Assembly (NCBI RefSeq): GCF_900099965.1 | Contig: NZ_FNDJ01000001.1 | Location: forward strand, 543,766-607,765 | Direction: 5' to 3' | DNA from: Nonomuraea jiangxiensis | GTDB lineage: Bacteria; Actinomycetota; Actinomycetes; Streptosporangiales; Streptosporangiaceae | DNA length: 64,000 bases | Part shown: in pieces, positions 51,360-60,158 of the stretch | Layout: every line of letters starts with the position of its first letter | Position numbering within the stretch: position 1 is the first letter of the stretch | Made by a program: the position numbers and the translations under genes | Notes under the pieces: model-generated | Seen by the model: only the letters and a program-made list of their open reading frames with translations | What the model was told of the DNA's origin: nothing | Database searches by the model: none

Positions 51360-53012
51360 ATGTCAGAAACAGAGCCAGACGACGGGGGTGAGGTGCGGCG
51401 GGTACGGGGCAACGACTACCGCGTCCTCCAGCCGCCGGAGCAATTCACCCCTGAGCTGGGGGTCAGCGTGATCATCCCGGCCTACGGCGCCCAGGAGAAG
51501 CTGGATCTGGTGCTGCAGGGCCTGGCGCGGCAGACGTACCCGGCGGAGCTGACCGAGGTCATCGTCGTCGACAACGGCAGCTCACCCCCGTTGCGGCTGC
51601 CCGAGGGCGCGGCGGCCCGCCTGGTGGTGTGCGAGCGGCCGGGCCGGGCCAGCGCCCGCAACGCCGGGCTCGCCAAGGCCACCGGCGACGTCATCCACTG
51701 GCTCGACTCCGACGTGGTGCTGACGCCCGGCGCGCTGGAGGCGCACATGCGCTGGCACCACGCCGCCCCGTACCTCTCCGTCACCAGCTACCTGCGCTTC
51801 ACCGAGGCGCCGCTGCCCGACGTGCTCCCCGAGGACCTGGAGGCGGCGTTCGAGCCGGCCGAGCCGCACGCCTGGCTGGTCGGGCTGGTCGAGCGGACCG
51901 ACGGGCTCACCGTCAACTCGCCGCGCCCGTTCAGCCTGCACGTGGGCGGCGCCACCTCCGTCAGCGCCCGGCTCGTCCGGGCCGCGGGGCCGATGGACGA
52001 CGACCTGATCCTCGGCCAGGACACCGAGATGGGCTACCGCCTGTACCAGGCGGGGGCGGTGTTCGTGCCCGAGCCGCGGGCCCTGGCCTACCACCTGGGC
52101 CCGACCATGCGCATGCGCGAGCAGAAGCGCATCGACCGGGTCAGCCACGCCTTCGTCGCCGACCGCATCCCCGCCTACCAGTGGCTGCGCACCCACCCGG
52201 CCCGGCAGTGGAAGGTGCCCAACCTCACCGCGGTCGTCGACGGCACGGCCGGGTACGAGGCCGTACGCGCCACCGTGGACGCGCTGCTCGCCTCGACGGT
52301 GACGGACCTGTCCGTGGTCCTGGTCGGCCCGTGGGACACCCTCGACCGTGACCGCCGCGCCCCGCTCAAGGACCCGAACCTCGACCTGGTGCTGGTCCAC
52401 GGCCACTACGAGCACGAGAGCCGGATACGCCTGGCGACCGCGGAGGAGGTGCACCCGTCGGTGCCGTTCGTGCTGCGGCTGCCGGCGGGCTGGGTGCCCG
52501 GCGAGGACTCCGTGGCCCGGCTGCTGAACCTGGCCCGTGCCGAAGGGCTCGGCCTGATCGGGGTGCTGCTCGGCGAGTCGTCCGAGGGCATCGTGGCGGC
52601 CCGGCTGGAACGTGTGTCGTCCTTCGCCCGCGCCCGGCTCGTCGCCCGGCCCGGCGAGGACCTGGACGACGCCGTGGACGACGTCTCGGGTGTGCGGTGG
52701 GTGGCGGGCGAGACCTACGACTTCACCGCCGAGCCGGTCGAGCTGACGGGGCGCCGCAACGCGTACAAGGCCAGGATCCAGGCCGAGGCCGAGGCGGCCA
52801 GGCTGGCCAAGGAGGCCGAGCGGCTGCGCGCCCAGGTGACCAAGTGGCGCGAGGAGGCGGCGCGCTGGCGCAAGAGCGCCGTGGAGCTGCGCCGTGAGGT
52901 CGGCACGCTGCGCCGCCAGCTGCACGCCGCCCGCCGCGCCCAGCAGGGCATGCGGGCCGTCCTGTCCAGCACCGTGAAACGCGCGCTGGGCAGGAAACCG
53001 TCCGGCGGCTGA
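51360..53012 (+). CDS. Family 2 glycosyltransferase with C-terminal coiled coil
   Basis: A 550-residue protein. Residues about 35-270 are a GT-A domain: SVIIPAYGAQEKLDLVL, VIVVDNGS, GRASARNAGLAKATGDVI, LDSDVVLTPGALEAHM (DxD-like DSDV), and GQDTEMGYRL. A middle domain follows, and residues about 470-530 are a strongly charged coiled coil (RIQAEAEAARLAKEAERLRA), so it likely oligomerises or binds a partner. TAATCT (51311-51316) is a possible -10. It probably makes a cell-surface glycan. ATG 51360 has GAGGAG about 10 nt upstream. Confidence 0.87.
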   Translation: MSETEPDDGGEVRRVRGNDYRVLQPPEQFTPELGVSVIIPAYGAQEKLDLVLQGLARQTYPAELTEVIVVDNGSSPPLRLPEGAAARLVVCERPGRASARNAGLAKATGDVIHWLDSDVVLTPGALEAHMRWHHAAPYLSVTSYLRFTEAPLPDVLPEDLEAAFEPAEPHAWLVGLVERTDGLTVNSPRPFSLHVGGATSVSARLVRAAGPMDDDLILGQDTEMGYRLYQAGAVFVPEPRALAYHLGPTMRMREQKRIDRVSHAFVADRIPAYQWLRTHPARQWKVPNLTAVVDGTAGYEAVRATVDALLASTVTDLSVVLVGPWDTLDRDRRAPLKDPNLDLVLVHGHYEHESRIRLATAEEVHPSVPFVLRLPAGWVPGEDSVARLLNLARAEGLGLIGVLLGESSEGIVAARLERVSSFARARLVARPGEDLDDAVDDVSGVRWVAGETYDFTAEPVELTGRRNAYKARIQAEAEAARLAKEAERLRAQVTKWREEAARWRKSAVELRREVGTLRRQLHAARRAQQGMRAVLSSTVKRALGRKPSGG

Positions 53013-53055
53013 CCGCGGGCGATGCGTGGTCACACAGATGATATGCGCGGCCGGG

Positions 53056-53061
53056 TATCGT
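53056..53061 (+). promoter_or_regulatory. -10 box (TATCGT) of a probable leaderless MarR gene
   Basis: TATCGT is 7 nt before the ATG at 53069, and no ribosome-binding site is present. Confidence 0.5.
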
Positions 53062-53068
53062 GGTTTTC

Positions 53069-53596
53069 ATGACCAGTCAGGCGGCCGCAGGACGACGTGA
53101 CGAGCAGCCGGTGCGCAATGAGGGCGACTTCGGCTGGCAACTCGGGGTGCTCCTGAGCACCTTTCACACCGCGGTCGGGCCCCTGCTCGAGTCGCTGCCG
53201 CACGGCATGCGCGGCTACCAGGTCCTGTCCACGGTGGTCCACGGCGACCAGCCCACGCAGAGCGCCCTGGCAGCCTTCCTGGGCATCGACCGCACGGTGA
53301 TGACCTACCTCATCGACGACCTCGTCGAGGCGGGGCTGGTGGAGCGCCGGCAGAGCACCGTCGACCGGCGGGCCCGCAAAGTCGTCGTCACCGCGGCGGG
53401 CCGGCGGGTGCTCGCCGAGCTGGAGCGGGTGGTGGGCGACGCGGAGGACGACCTCCTGAGCGCGCTGGAGCCCGCGCAGCGTACGGTCTTCCGCGACCTG
53501 CTGCGGACGGTGGCCTGCCGCGCGCGCAGCATCGAGCCCCCGGCCGACCCGTGCGTCGCCGCCGAACACCTCCTGGGCGACTCCGCCCCCCGTTGA
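53069..53596 (+). CDS. MarR-family transcriptional regulator
   Basis: A 175-residue winged-helix dimer. The DNA-binding part is QSALAAFLGIDRTVMTYLIDD, written in part as AAFLGIDRTVMTYLI, and the wing is VERRQSTVDRRARKVVVT. ATG 53069 fits a leaderless start. It precedes the oxidoreductase operon, whose promoter has an 8-bp-arm inverted repeat overlapping the -35; that site is a likely target. Confidence 0.9.
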   Translation: MTSQAAAGRRDEQPVRNEGDFGWQLGVLLSTFHTAVGPLLESLPHGMRGYQVLSTVVHGDQPTQSALAAFLGIDRTVMTYLIDDLVEAGLVERRQSTVDRRARKVVVTAAGRRVLAELERVVGDAEDDLLSALEPAQRTVFRDLLRTVACRARSIEPPADPCVAAEHLLGDSAPR

Positions 53597-53650
53597 CCGC
53601 CGCCCCCGGCGACCTTCCCACCCCCCGGCCTGTCCTGGAATACGTCCGGA

Positions 53651-53689
53651 AGATGTGTGGTTTGACAACACATCTCCACCAAATACAGT
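53651..53689 (+). promoter_or_regulatory. Promoter with overlapping operator upstream of the LLM oxidoreductase operon
   Basis: Consensus -35 TTGACA (53662-53667) and TACAGT -10 (53684-53689), 16 bp apart. An inverted repeat AGATGTGT-N9-ACACATCT (53651-53675) covers the -35, and a further CACATCT half-site lies at 53701-53707. Classic layout for repression by the MarR protein encoded upstream. Confidence 0.75.
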
Positions 53690-53718
53690 TTGTGGGACCG
53701 CACATCTGAGGGGATCAC

Positions 53719-54621
53719 ATGCCTGACTATGGCCACGACCTGCTGTTCGGGTCGTTCATCACCCCCGCCAACGCCGCTCCCGAACGTGTGCTCGACCTGG
53801 CACAGGTGTCCGAGGACGCGGACCTGGACCTGGTGACCTTCCAGGACCATCCCTACCAGCCGGCCTTCCTGGACACCTGGACGCTGCTGAGCTACGTGGC
53901 CGCGCGCACCGAGCGCATCCGCCTGTCCGGCAACGTGATCAACCTCCCGCTGCGCCCGCCCGCCGTGCTCGCCCGCGCGGCGGCCAGCCTGGACCTGCTC
54001 AGCGGGGGCCGGTTCGAGCTGGGGCTGGGCGCCGGCGGGTTCTGGGACGCCATCGAGGCCATGGGCGGCCGTCGCCTGAGCCCCGGGCAGGGCGTGGACG
54101 CGCTCAGCGAGGCCATCGACGTCATTCGCGGGATCTGGGACGCCGGCAACAAGGAGCGCTTCCGGCTCGACGGCACCTATTACCAGGTCGACGGGGCCAA
54201 GCGGGGGCCGGCCCCGGCGCACGACGTCGGCATCTGGCTGGGCGCGTACAAGCCCCGCATGCTCCGCCTGATCGGCGCCAAGGCCGACGGCTGGCTGCCC
54301 TCGCTGCCCTACTTCACGAGCGTGGACCAGTTCGCCGAGGGCAACGCGATCATCGACGCGGCCGCCGCCGAGGCGGGCAGGCCGCCCGCCGCGGTGCGGC
54401 GGCTGGCCAACATCAGCGGCCGGTTCGGGCAGGGCGGCGACCAACTGCTGTCCGGCCCGCCGGAGCAGTGGGCCGAGCAGCTCGCCGCGCTCACGCTGGA
54501 GTACGGCGTCAGCGGCTACATCCTCATGAACGACGACCCGGCGGTCCTGGAGCTCTTCGGCCAGGAGGTCGCCCCGGCCACCCGCGAGCTCGTCGCCGCC
54601 GAACGGTCGAGGAGGCGATGA
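53719..54621 (+). CDS. LLM-class (luciferase-like) flavin/F420-dependent oxidoreductase
   Basis: A 300-residue TIM-barrel oxidoreductase. It starts with FGSFITPANAAPERVLDLAQ and has LVTFQDHPYQP, RIRLSGNVINLPLRPPAVLARAAASLD (in part) and LGLGAGGFWDAIEAMGG, as in F420-dependent or FMNH2-dependent members. GAGGGG precedes the ATG. It is the first gene of an operon behind a strong regulated promoter, and overlaps the next gene, a paralogue of itself. Confidence 0.9.
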   Translation: MPDYGHDLLFGSFITPANAAPERVLDLAQVSEDADLDLVTFQDHPYQPAFLDTWTLLSYVAARTERIRLSGNVINLPLRPPAVLARAAASLDLLSGGRFELGLGAGGFWDAIEAMGGRRLSPGQGVDALSEAIDVIRGIWDAGNKERFRLDGTYYQVDGAKRGPAPAHDVGIWLGAYKPRMLRLIGAKADGWLPSLPYFTSVDQFAEGNAIIDAAAAEAGRPPAAVRRLANISGRFGQGGDQLLSGPPEQWAEQLAALTLEYGVSGYILMNDDPAVLELFGQEVAPATRELVAAERSRRR

Positions 54622-56789
54622 TGGACTACGCGCACCCGCTCCGGTTCGGCGCCCATGTGGTGGCGCGGACACCGCAGGAGGCGGCCGAGCGCGCCCGGCT
54701 GGCCGAGGAGCTGGGACTGGACCTGGTGACCGTCTCCGGCGAGGAGACCGATACCTGGACGTTGCTGAGCTGGGTCGCCGGCCGTACCGGCAGGATCGGC
54801 CTGGCGCCGCACCTGCTCGACGCGGCCGAATGGGCACCCGCCGTGCTCGGCCGGGCGGCGGCCGGCCTGGACCTGCTCGCCGGCGGGCGGCTGGAGCTCG
54901 GCCTGGGCGACGGCGCTGGGCGCTGGGAGGCGAGCGGCGTGCGTCCGCTGCCGCCCGAGCAGGCCGCCACCGCCTTAGGCGAGGCGATCGGCATCATCCG
55001 TGGCGTCTGGGGATCCGATACGCGCCTGCCGCTGCGGGCCGAGGGCGAGCACTACCGGATCGCCGGTGCGGAACGCGGACCGGCTCCCGCGCACAACATC
55101 CCCGTCTGGACCGGCGGCACCCGGCCGGACCCTGCCATCGCGGCGGGGGCCGACGGGTGGCTGACCACGTCCGGCGGGCTCGCCGCCGATCAGGCGGTCA
55201 TCGACGAGGCGGCCGTCCGCGCGGGACGAGATCCGCGGGAGATCCGCCGCCTGGTCACCGTCGCGCCCCGCGCGGCAGCCCCGGAATGGACCGGCGAACT
55301 CGTGGCCATGGCCCTGGAGCACGGCGCCGGCACGTTCCTGGTGGAGGACGCGGACGAGGCGGCCCTGCGCAGGTTCGCCCAGGAGGTGGTTCCCGCCGTG
55401 CGGCAGGCCGTGGCCGCGGCCCGCGCCGCCCGAGGCGTCACCGAGGCGGCCGTGCCCAGCAGCCTCGTCCGGGCACACCGGCACCCGGGCATCGACTACG
55501 AGGCCGTGCCCGCCCACCTCACGACGATCGAGCCCGGCGACGCGGGTTACGCCCGCGTACGCTCGACCTACATGCGCGGCGGCTCGCCCGGCCTGGTGCT
55601 GCGGCCCGGCACGCCCGCCGAGGTCGCCGACGCCCTCGCCTTCGCCCGCGGCCAGCAGGTGCCGCTGGCCGTCCGCAGCGGCGGGCACGGCATCAGCGGG
55701 CGCTCCACCAACCACGGCGGCATCGTCATCGACGTCTCCCGGCTGAACGCCATCGAGGTGCTCGACAAGGAGACCCGCCGCGTCCGCATCGGACCGGGCG
55801 CCCGCTGGAGCGACGTCGCGGGCGCGCTGGCGCCGCACGGCTGGGCGCTCAGCTCCGGTGACTACGGCGGGGTGGGCGTCGGCGGGCTGGCCACCGCGGG
55901 CGGCGTCGGCTGGCTGGTCCGGGAGCACGGCCTGACCCTCGACCGCCTGCGGGCGGTCGACCTGGTGCTGGCCGACGGCTCGCTCGTCCGCGCCGACGAC
56001 ACGCGGAACGCCGAGCTGTTCTGGGCCGTACGGGGCGCCGGGGGGAACTTCGGCATCGTCACCTCCTTCGAGTTCGAGGTGGACGAGGTGGGCGAGGTCG
56101 GCTTCGCGCAGTTCGTCATGGACGCCAGTGACACGGCCGGGTTCCTGCGGCGCTGGGGCGCCGCGATCGAGGCCGCGCCCAGGGACGTCTCCGGCCAGCT
56201 GATCATCGGCCGTCCCCGTCCGGGGCAGCCGGTCATCGCGCAGGTCATGCTGGTGGTCGACGCCGACGACGCCGAGACGGTGCTCGACCGGCTGCGGCCC
56301 ATCGCCGCCGTCGCGCCGCTGCTCGACCACACCATCCAGATCCTGCCGTACTCGGCGATCATGCATGTGCCGCCCGGCGGGCACGACGGGCAGGGCGATC
56401 CGGTGGCCCGCTCGGCTCTGGCCGACCACCTCACCGCCGACCTCGCCGCGGCGGCCACCCGCTTGATCATGAGCGGCGAGACGTACTTCTTCCAGATCCG
56501 TACGGTCGGTGGCGCGGTCTCCGACGTCCCCGCCGACGCCACCGCCTACGCCGGCCGCTCCGCGAACTTCCAGCTCGTCGCCTTCGGCCCCAGCCGCGCC
56601 CGGCTGGACGCGATCTGGGACCGCATGCGCCCGCACTTCTCGGGCATCTACCTCAACTTCGAGACCGACCTGCGCCCCGAACGCCTCGACGACGCTTTCC
56701 CCGGCGAGACCCTGCGGCGGCTACGGGAGCTCAAGCGCCGTTACGACCCCGCCAACGTCTTCCGCGACAACTTCAACATCACCCCCTGA
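54621..56789 (+). CDS. Fusion: LLM-type oxidoreductase + berberine-bridge-type FAD oxidase
   Basis: A 722-residue two-domain protein. Residues 1-275 are a second LLM barrel, a shortened paralogue of the upstream gene (ARLAEELGLDLVTVSGEETDTW, in part; LELGLGDGAGRWEASGV). Residues about 300-720 are a PCMH-FAD oxidase: RSGGHGISGRS (His linked to FAD), GVGVGGLATAGGVGW, AVRGAGGNFGIVTSFEF and C-terminal YDPANVFRDNFNI (BBE). The second covalent Cys of BBE enzymes is replaced in GDYGGVGVGG, so FAD attachment should be by His only. GGAGG suits ATG 54621; ATG 54618 overlaps the previous stop. Confidence 0.88.
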   Translation: MDYAHPLRFGAHVVARTPQEAAERARLAEELGLDLVTVSGEETDTWTLLSWVAGRTGRIGLAPHLLDAAEWAPAVLGRAAAGLDLLAGGRLELGLGDGAGRWEASGVRPLPPEQAATALGEAIGIIRGVWGSDTRLPLRAEGEHYRIAGAERGPAPAHNIPVWTGGTRPDPAIAAGADGWLTTSGGLAADQAVIDEAAVRAGRDPREIRRLVTVAPRAAAPEWTGELVAMALEHGAGTFLVEDADEAALRRFAQEVVPAVRQAVAAARAARGVTEAAVPSSLVRAHRHPGIDYEAVPAHLTTIEPGDAGYARVRSTYMRGGSPGLVLRPGTPAEVADALAFARGQQVPLAVRSGGHGISGRSTNHGGIVIDVSRLNAIEVLDKETRRVRIGPGARWSDVAGALAPHGWALSSGDYGGVGVGGLATAGGVGWLVREHGLTLDRLRAVDLVLADGSLVRADDTRNAELFWAVRGAGGNFGIVTSFEFEVDEVGEVGFAQFVMDASDTAGFLRRWGAAIEAAPRDVSGQLIIGRPRPGQPVIAQVMLVVDADDAETVLDRLRPIAAVAPLLDHTIQILPYSAIMHVPPGGHDGQGDPVARSALADHLTADLAAAATRLIMSGETYFFQIRTVGGAVSDVPADATAYAGRSANFQLVAFGPSRARLDAIWDRMRPHFSGIYLNFETDLRPERLDDAFPGETLRRLRELKRRYDPANVFRDNFNITP

Positions 56790-56815
56790 TAACCCCACCC
56801 CTGAGGAGGAACCCC

Positions 56816-57238
56816 ATGAAACTGCCGATCAAGGCACGTACGCTGCCCGGCCGCCTGGCCACCGGCGCCTACATCCTGCACTCCGGCCTGGAGAAGTGGC
56901 GCGACGACGACGAGCAGCACGCCGCCGGCATCCACGGCACGGCCGCCAACGCCTTCCCGTTCCTGAAGTCGATGTCGCCCCGCAGGTTCATGCGCCTGCT
57001 CGCCGCCGGGGAGATCGCCACCGGCGCGGCGCTGCTGGCGCCGTTCGTCCCGGCGGCGGTCGCGGGTGCCGCGCTGACCGGCTTCTCCGCGAGCCTGGTC
57101 ACCATGTACCTGCGCACCCCGGCCCTGCACAAGCCCGGCAGCGTGTGGCCGACTCCGGCGGGCATCGGCATCAGCAAGGACGTGTGGATGCTCGGCATCG
57201 GCATCGGCCTGATCGCGGACGCCGCCACCGACAAGTGA
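56816..57238 (+). CDS. DoxX-like small membrane protein
   Basis: A 140-residue protein with about three hydrophobic helices (LLAAGEIATGAALLAPFVPA, in part; VAGAALTGFSASLVTMYL; MLGIGIGLIADAA) and an N-terminal RLATGAYILHSGLEKW, as in DoxX-like proteins. GAGGAGGA precedes the ATG, 27 bp after the fusion gene, so it is probably the last gene of the operon. It may provide a quinone-side or redox function for the oxidoreductases; this is inference. Confidence 0.78.
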   Translation: MKLPIKARTLPGRLATGAYILHSGLEKWRDDDEQHAAGIHGTAANAFPFLKSMSPRRFMRLLAAGEIATGAALLAPFVPAAVAGAALTGFSASLVTMYLRTPALHKPGSVWPTPAGIGISKDVWMLGIGIGLIADAATDK

Positions 57239-57258
57239 ACACGAAGACTCCACCCGGC

Positions 57259-58377
57259 TCACCTGGCCGGGCGGGCTAACAGGCGCTTGCCGAGGCGCTG
57301 GGCGGGGGTCTCGATGAGGTGGTAGGTCAGCAGGCTGAGCGGGATCAGGGCGAGCAGGAACGGCGTCAGGCCCGGCACCACGTACAGCAGGAGCGGGTGC
57401 AGCAGGTAGAGGGAGAAGCTGATCATGCCCAGCCCCGCCAGCGGGCGCGGGAAGGCGCGCTCGCGCAGCGCGTACGCCAGCGCGAAGGCGGCGAAGGCCA
57501 GCACGATCGCCGGCGCCCAGCCGGAGTCGTCCTTGGCGGGGAGCCCGCACCCGAGCACGGTCGCCACCGCGACGGCGGCCGCGCGCCACGAGATCGTCCC
57601 CTGCTCGGCCCGGTGGATCGCCGTCCCGGCGAACATCGTGGCCAGGATGATCACGCCCTGCCAGGTGCCGCCCCGGCTGCCCAGGAACACCAGCGCCAGC
57701 CCGAGCAGCCCGCCCGCGACCGCGGCCACCGTCCGCGTCCTGCCGTGCCCGAGCACGGTGACCGCGATGGCCGCGACCACCGCCAGGTCGAGCAGCACGG
57801 CGGGCAGATCCGCCCCGCCGCCGATGGTGGCCCCCGGCAGCAGCAGCCCCAGCGGCACGGCCAGCACCGCCAGGCCGGTGGCGATGCCCGCGGACCTGCG
57901 CGCCTGCCCGGTCGCGAACAGCGCGACGCTCAGCAGGTAGAACGCCATCTCGTACGAGAGCGTCCACGTCACGTTGATGACCGGCGGCAGGTTGAGCAGT
58001 TCTTGGAGCATCGTCACGTTGCCGAGCACGACCAGGGGCAGCGGGCGCTCGCCGAGCCCCGGTTCGAGGGGCAGCACGCCCGCGTGGGCGAGCAGGAGCG
58101 CCAGGCCGCAGGCGGCCAGCAGCAGCGGGAGCAGGCGGAAGGCCCGGCCGGCCCAGAAGGCGCGCAGGTCGCCGCGCCGCTCCAGAGAGGCCGGGATGAT
58201 GTAGCCGCTGACCAGGAAGAACACGAACACGCCCCACGTGCCCATGTCGATGTTGCGGTCCACCACCGCCCACAGGCCCGGCAGGAAGGTCCAGCCGGCG
58301 TGGTGCATGGTGACGGCCAGCGCTGCCGGTCCCCGCAGGGCGTCCAGCCAGGCCAGCCGGGCGGGGGCTGCGGACAT
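57259..58377 (-). CDS. Acyltransferase-3 family membrane protein
   Basis: A 372-residue integral membrane O-acyltransferase with ten or so helices. The N-terminus RLAWLDALRGPAALAVTMHHAGW has the conserved LDxLRG and catalytic His; FFLVSGYIIPASLERRG (in part) follows, then the C-terminal FSLYLLHPLLLY. Such proteins O-acetylate surface sugars or natural products. A TAGAAT -10 lies 7 nt before the ATG with no ribosome-binding site, so the message may be leaderless. Confidence 0.9.
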   Translation of the reverse strand: MSAAPARLAWLDALRGPAALAVTMHHAGWTFLPGLWAVVDRNIDMGTWGVFVFFLVSGYIIPASLERRGDLRAFWAGRAFRLLPLLLAACGLALLLAHAGVLPLEPGLGERPLPLVVLGNVTMLQELLNLPPVINVTWTLSYEMAFYLLSVALFATGQARRSAGIATGLAVLAVPLGLLLPGATIGGGADLPAVLLDLAVVAAIAVTVLGHGRTRTVAAVAGGLLGLALVFLGSRGGTWQGVIILATMFAGTAIHRAEQGTISWRAAAVAVATVLGCGLPAKDDSGWAPAIVLAFAAFALAYALRERAFPRPLAGLGMISFSLYLLHPLLLYVVPGLTPFLLALIPLSLLTYHLIETPAQRLGKRLLARPAR

Positions 58378-58384
58378 CTGTCGG

Positions 58385-58390
58385 ATTCTA
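58385..58390 (-). promoter_or_regulatory. -10 box (TAGAAT) of a probable leaderless acyltransferase transcript
   Basis: On the minus strand TAGAAT is followed by 7 nt and the ATG at 58377. No ribosome-binding site is seen. Confidence 0.5.
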
Positions 58391-58439
58391 GGCCATAAGC
58401 ATTCAAGCTCCCGGTGGTCCGAGGGCAGGCGGGCTTCGG

Positions 58440-60029
58440 TCAGGAGGCCAGGACTCGTTGGTGCAGGTCGGTGACCGCCTTGCGGGCGGACTCCAGGGCG
58501 CCCGCCTGCCAGGCGATCATGTAGCTGAGCCAGTCGCCCGCGAAGTGGACGTGCCCGGCGGGCCTGTTCAGCAACTGGTAGGCGCCGGTGCGCGAGGGCC
58601 AGCCGACCCAGGCGCCCTCGATGTGCGGCTGGAGCTTCCACGCCACGGATACCGAGGAGACCAGCTCGTCGCGGTACTTCGCGCCGTGAATCTTCATGCC
58701 CTGCTCGATCGCGCGCCTCTCCCGCTCGCGATGAGGCAGGGCCGCATAGGCGTCGGCCTGGGCGCCGGTGTTGTAGTAGCCGACGACCAGGCCGCGCCGC
58801 CCGCCGTAGCCGTAGGAGGGATACCAGATGGCGGACAGGTCGAGGTCGGTGTTGGTGATACCGCCGTAGATGTCCTCGTCGGTCTCCCACCAGCGGCGGC
58901 GGTACTCCAGGCCGATCTTGCCTGCCGAGCTGACGGTCGGCGTGGCCAGCGCGGCCTGCACGTCGGGGCCGAGGTTGTGCGGTGTCCTGGCGAGGATGTG
59001 CGGCGGCATCGTGGCCACGCACAGGTCCGCGGTGAGGCGCCGGGTACGGCCGTTCGCGTCCTGGTACTCGACCTCGACGCCGTCCGGCAGGTCGGTGATC
59101 CTGGTGACCTTGGACCTGAGCCGGATCTTGTGCTTGCCGAGCGCGGCGGCTAACGCCCTGGGGATGGCGTCCATGCCGCCGACCGGCTGGAACATGAGCA
59201 TCGCCTGGTCGTAACCGAGCTCGAAGGAGAAACGCTGGCCGACTCCGCTGGCGAACACCTCCGACATCGAGGGGACCGGGCCCAGCGTCACGCCGGGCTG
59301 CTCGCCCGCGCCCGGATCGAGGCTGTATCCCCGGCGCCCGCCGCCTTGGTACGCGAAGCCCTGCGTCTTGTTGCCGATCGAGCCGAAGCCGCGCAGGAAG
59401 GTGATGAGCCGTTCCTTGTCCGTGGCGGTGAGCCTGCCGTCCAGGGCGCCACTGTCGGTGGCGGTGGACAGCAGCTCGGAGACATACCCGAAGACGTCCG
59501 CCTTCGCCGTGCGCCAGCGCACCGGCGCGGCCATCCCGGCGCCCGCGTTGTAGATGTAGGCGTTGGCGTTGGCGTTGGTGAAGACCTCCAGGGGCACGCC
59601 CAGTTCGCGGGCGTAGTCCACGGTGACCATCCACTGCGCGAGCCGGCCCGGTCCGGCGTTGAAGTAGACGTCGTCGGAGAAGCGGGCGGTCTGGGTGGAG
59701 CCGTCGAGCTCGGTGAGGCGGTCGCCACCCCTGATGGTCCAGTTACGGCCGCCGACCCGGTCCAGCGCTTCCAGGATGACGCACTCGTAGCCGGCCTTGC
59801 CGAGTTCGTACGCGGTGGCCAGGCCGGCGACGCCCGCACCGAGCACGACCACCTTCTTGGCGGCCCGCCCGGTGAGGGTGAAGTCGGACGGCTGGGGCGG
59901 GACGAAGGCCGTGCGGGCCGCCGCCTCGGCGGTGGGCGCCAGGCCGAGCGCGCCCATCGTGGCGAAGAGCGCGCCCGCGCCGCCCGTCGTGCCCACCGCT
60001 GTCAAGAAACCACGTCTGCTGTAGCTCAC
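58440..60029 (-). CDS. Tat-exported flavin monoamine/amino-acid oxidase
   Basis: A 529-residue FAD enzyme. The leader SYSRRGFLTAVGTTGG is a Tat signal. The FAD fold is VVVLGAGVAGLATAYELGKAG (in part), VGGRNWTIRGG (the RxGGR motif) and HFAGDWLSYMIAWQAGALESA (in part). It oxidises an amine or L-amino acid to imine/keto acid plus H2O2 outside the cell. GTG 60029 is preceded by TGGAGG, which forms the 3' arm of a perfect 8-bp hairpin (60032-60054) that would hide the ribosome-binding site. Confidence 0.9.
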   Translation of the reverse strand: MSYSRRGFLTAVGTTGGAGALFATMGALGLAPTAEAAARTAFVPPQPSDFTLTGRAAKKVVVLGAGVAGLATAYELGKAGYECVILEALDRVGGRNWTIRGGDRLTELDGSTQTARFSDDVYFNAGPGRLAQWMVTVDYARELGVPLEVFTNANANAYIYNAGAGMAAPVRWRTAKADVFGYVSELLSTATDSGALDGRLTATDKERLITFLRGFGSIGNKTQGFAYQGGGRRGYSLDPGAGEQPGVTLGPVPSMSEVFASGVGQRFSFELGYDQAMLMFQPVGGMDAIPRALAAALGKHKIRLRSKVTRITDLPDGVEVEYQDANGRTRRLTADLCVATMPPHILARTPHNLGPDVQAALATPTVSSAGKIGLEYRRRWWETDEDIYGGITNTDLDLSAIWYPSYGYGGRRGLVVGYYNTGAQADAYAALPHRERERRAIEQGMKIHGAKYRDELVSSVSVAWKLQPHIEGAWVGWPSRTGAYQLLNRPAGHVHFAGDWLSYMIAWQAGALESARKAVTDLHQRVLAS

Positions 60030-60031
60030 GG

Positions 60032-60054
60032 CACCTCCAAGATCTCTGGAGGTG
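60032..60054 (-). promoter_or_regulatory. Shine-Dalgarno-sequestering hairpin of the flavin amine oxidase gene
   Basis: On the minus strand CACCTCCA-N7-TGGAGGTG ends 2 bases before the GTG start. The 3' arm contains the GGAGG ribosome-binding site and the 5' arm is its exact complement, so translation should depend on opening of the stem. Confidence 0.75.
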
Positions 60055-60158
60055 AGTGTGAGCGCGATCTGTTGCGGCGGATCGGTGATCAGGTTTCCCC
60101 CATGTATCCCCATCTGTCGGATATGTCAGGAAACGTCACCCGGGCTCAGGGGCCGGGT

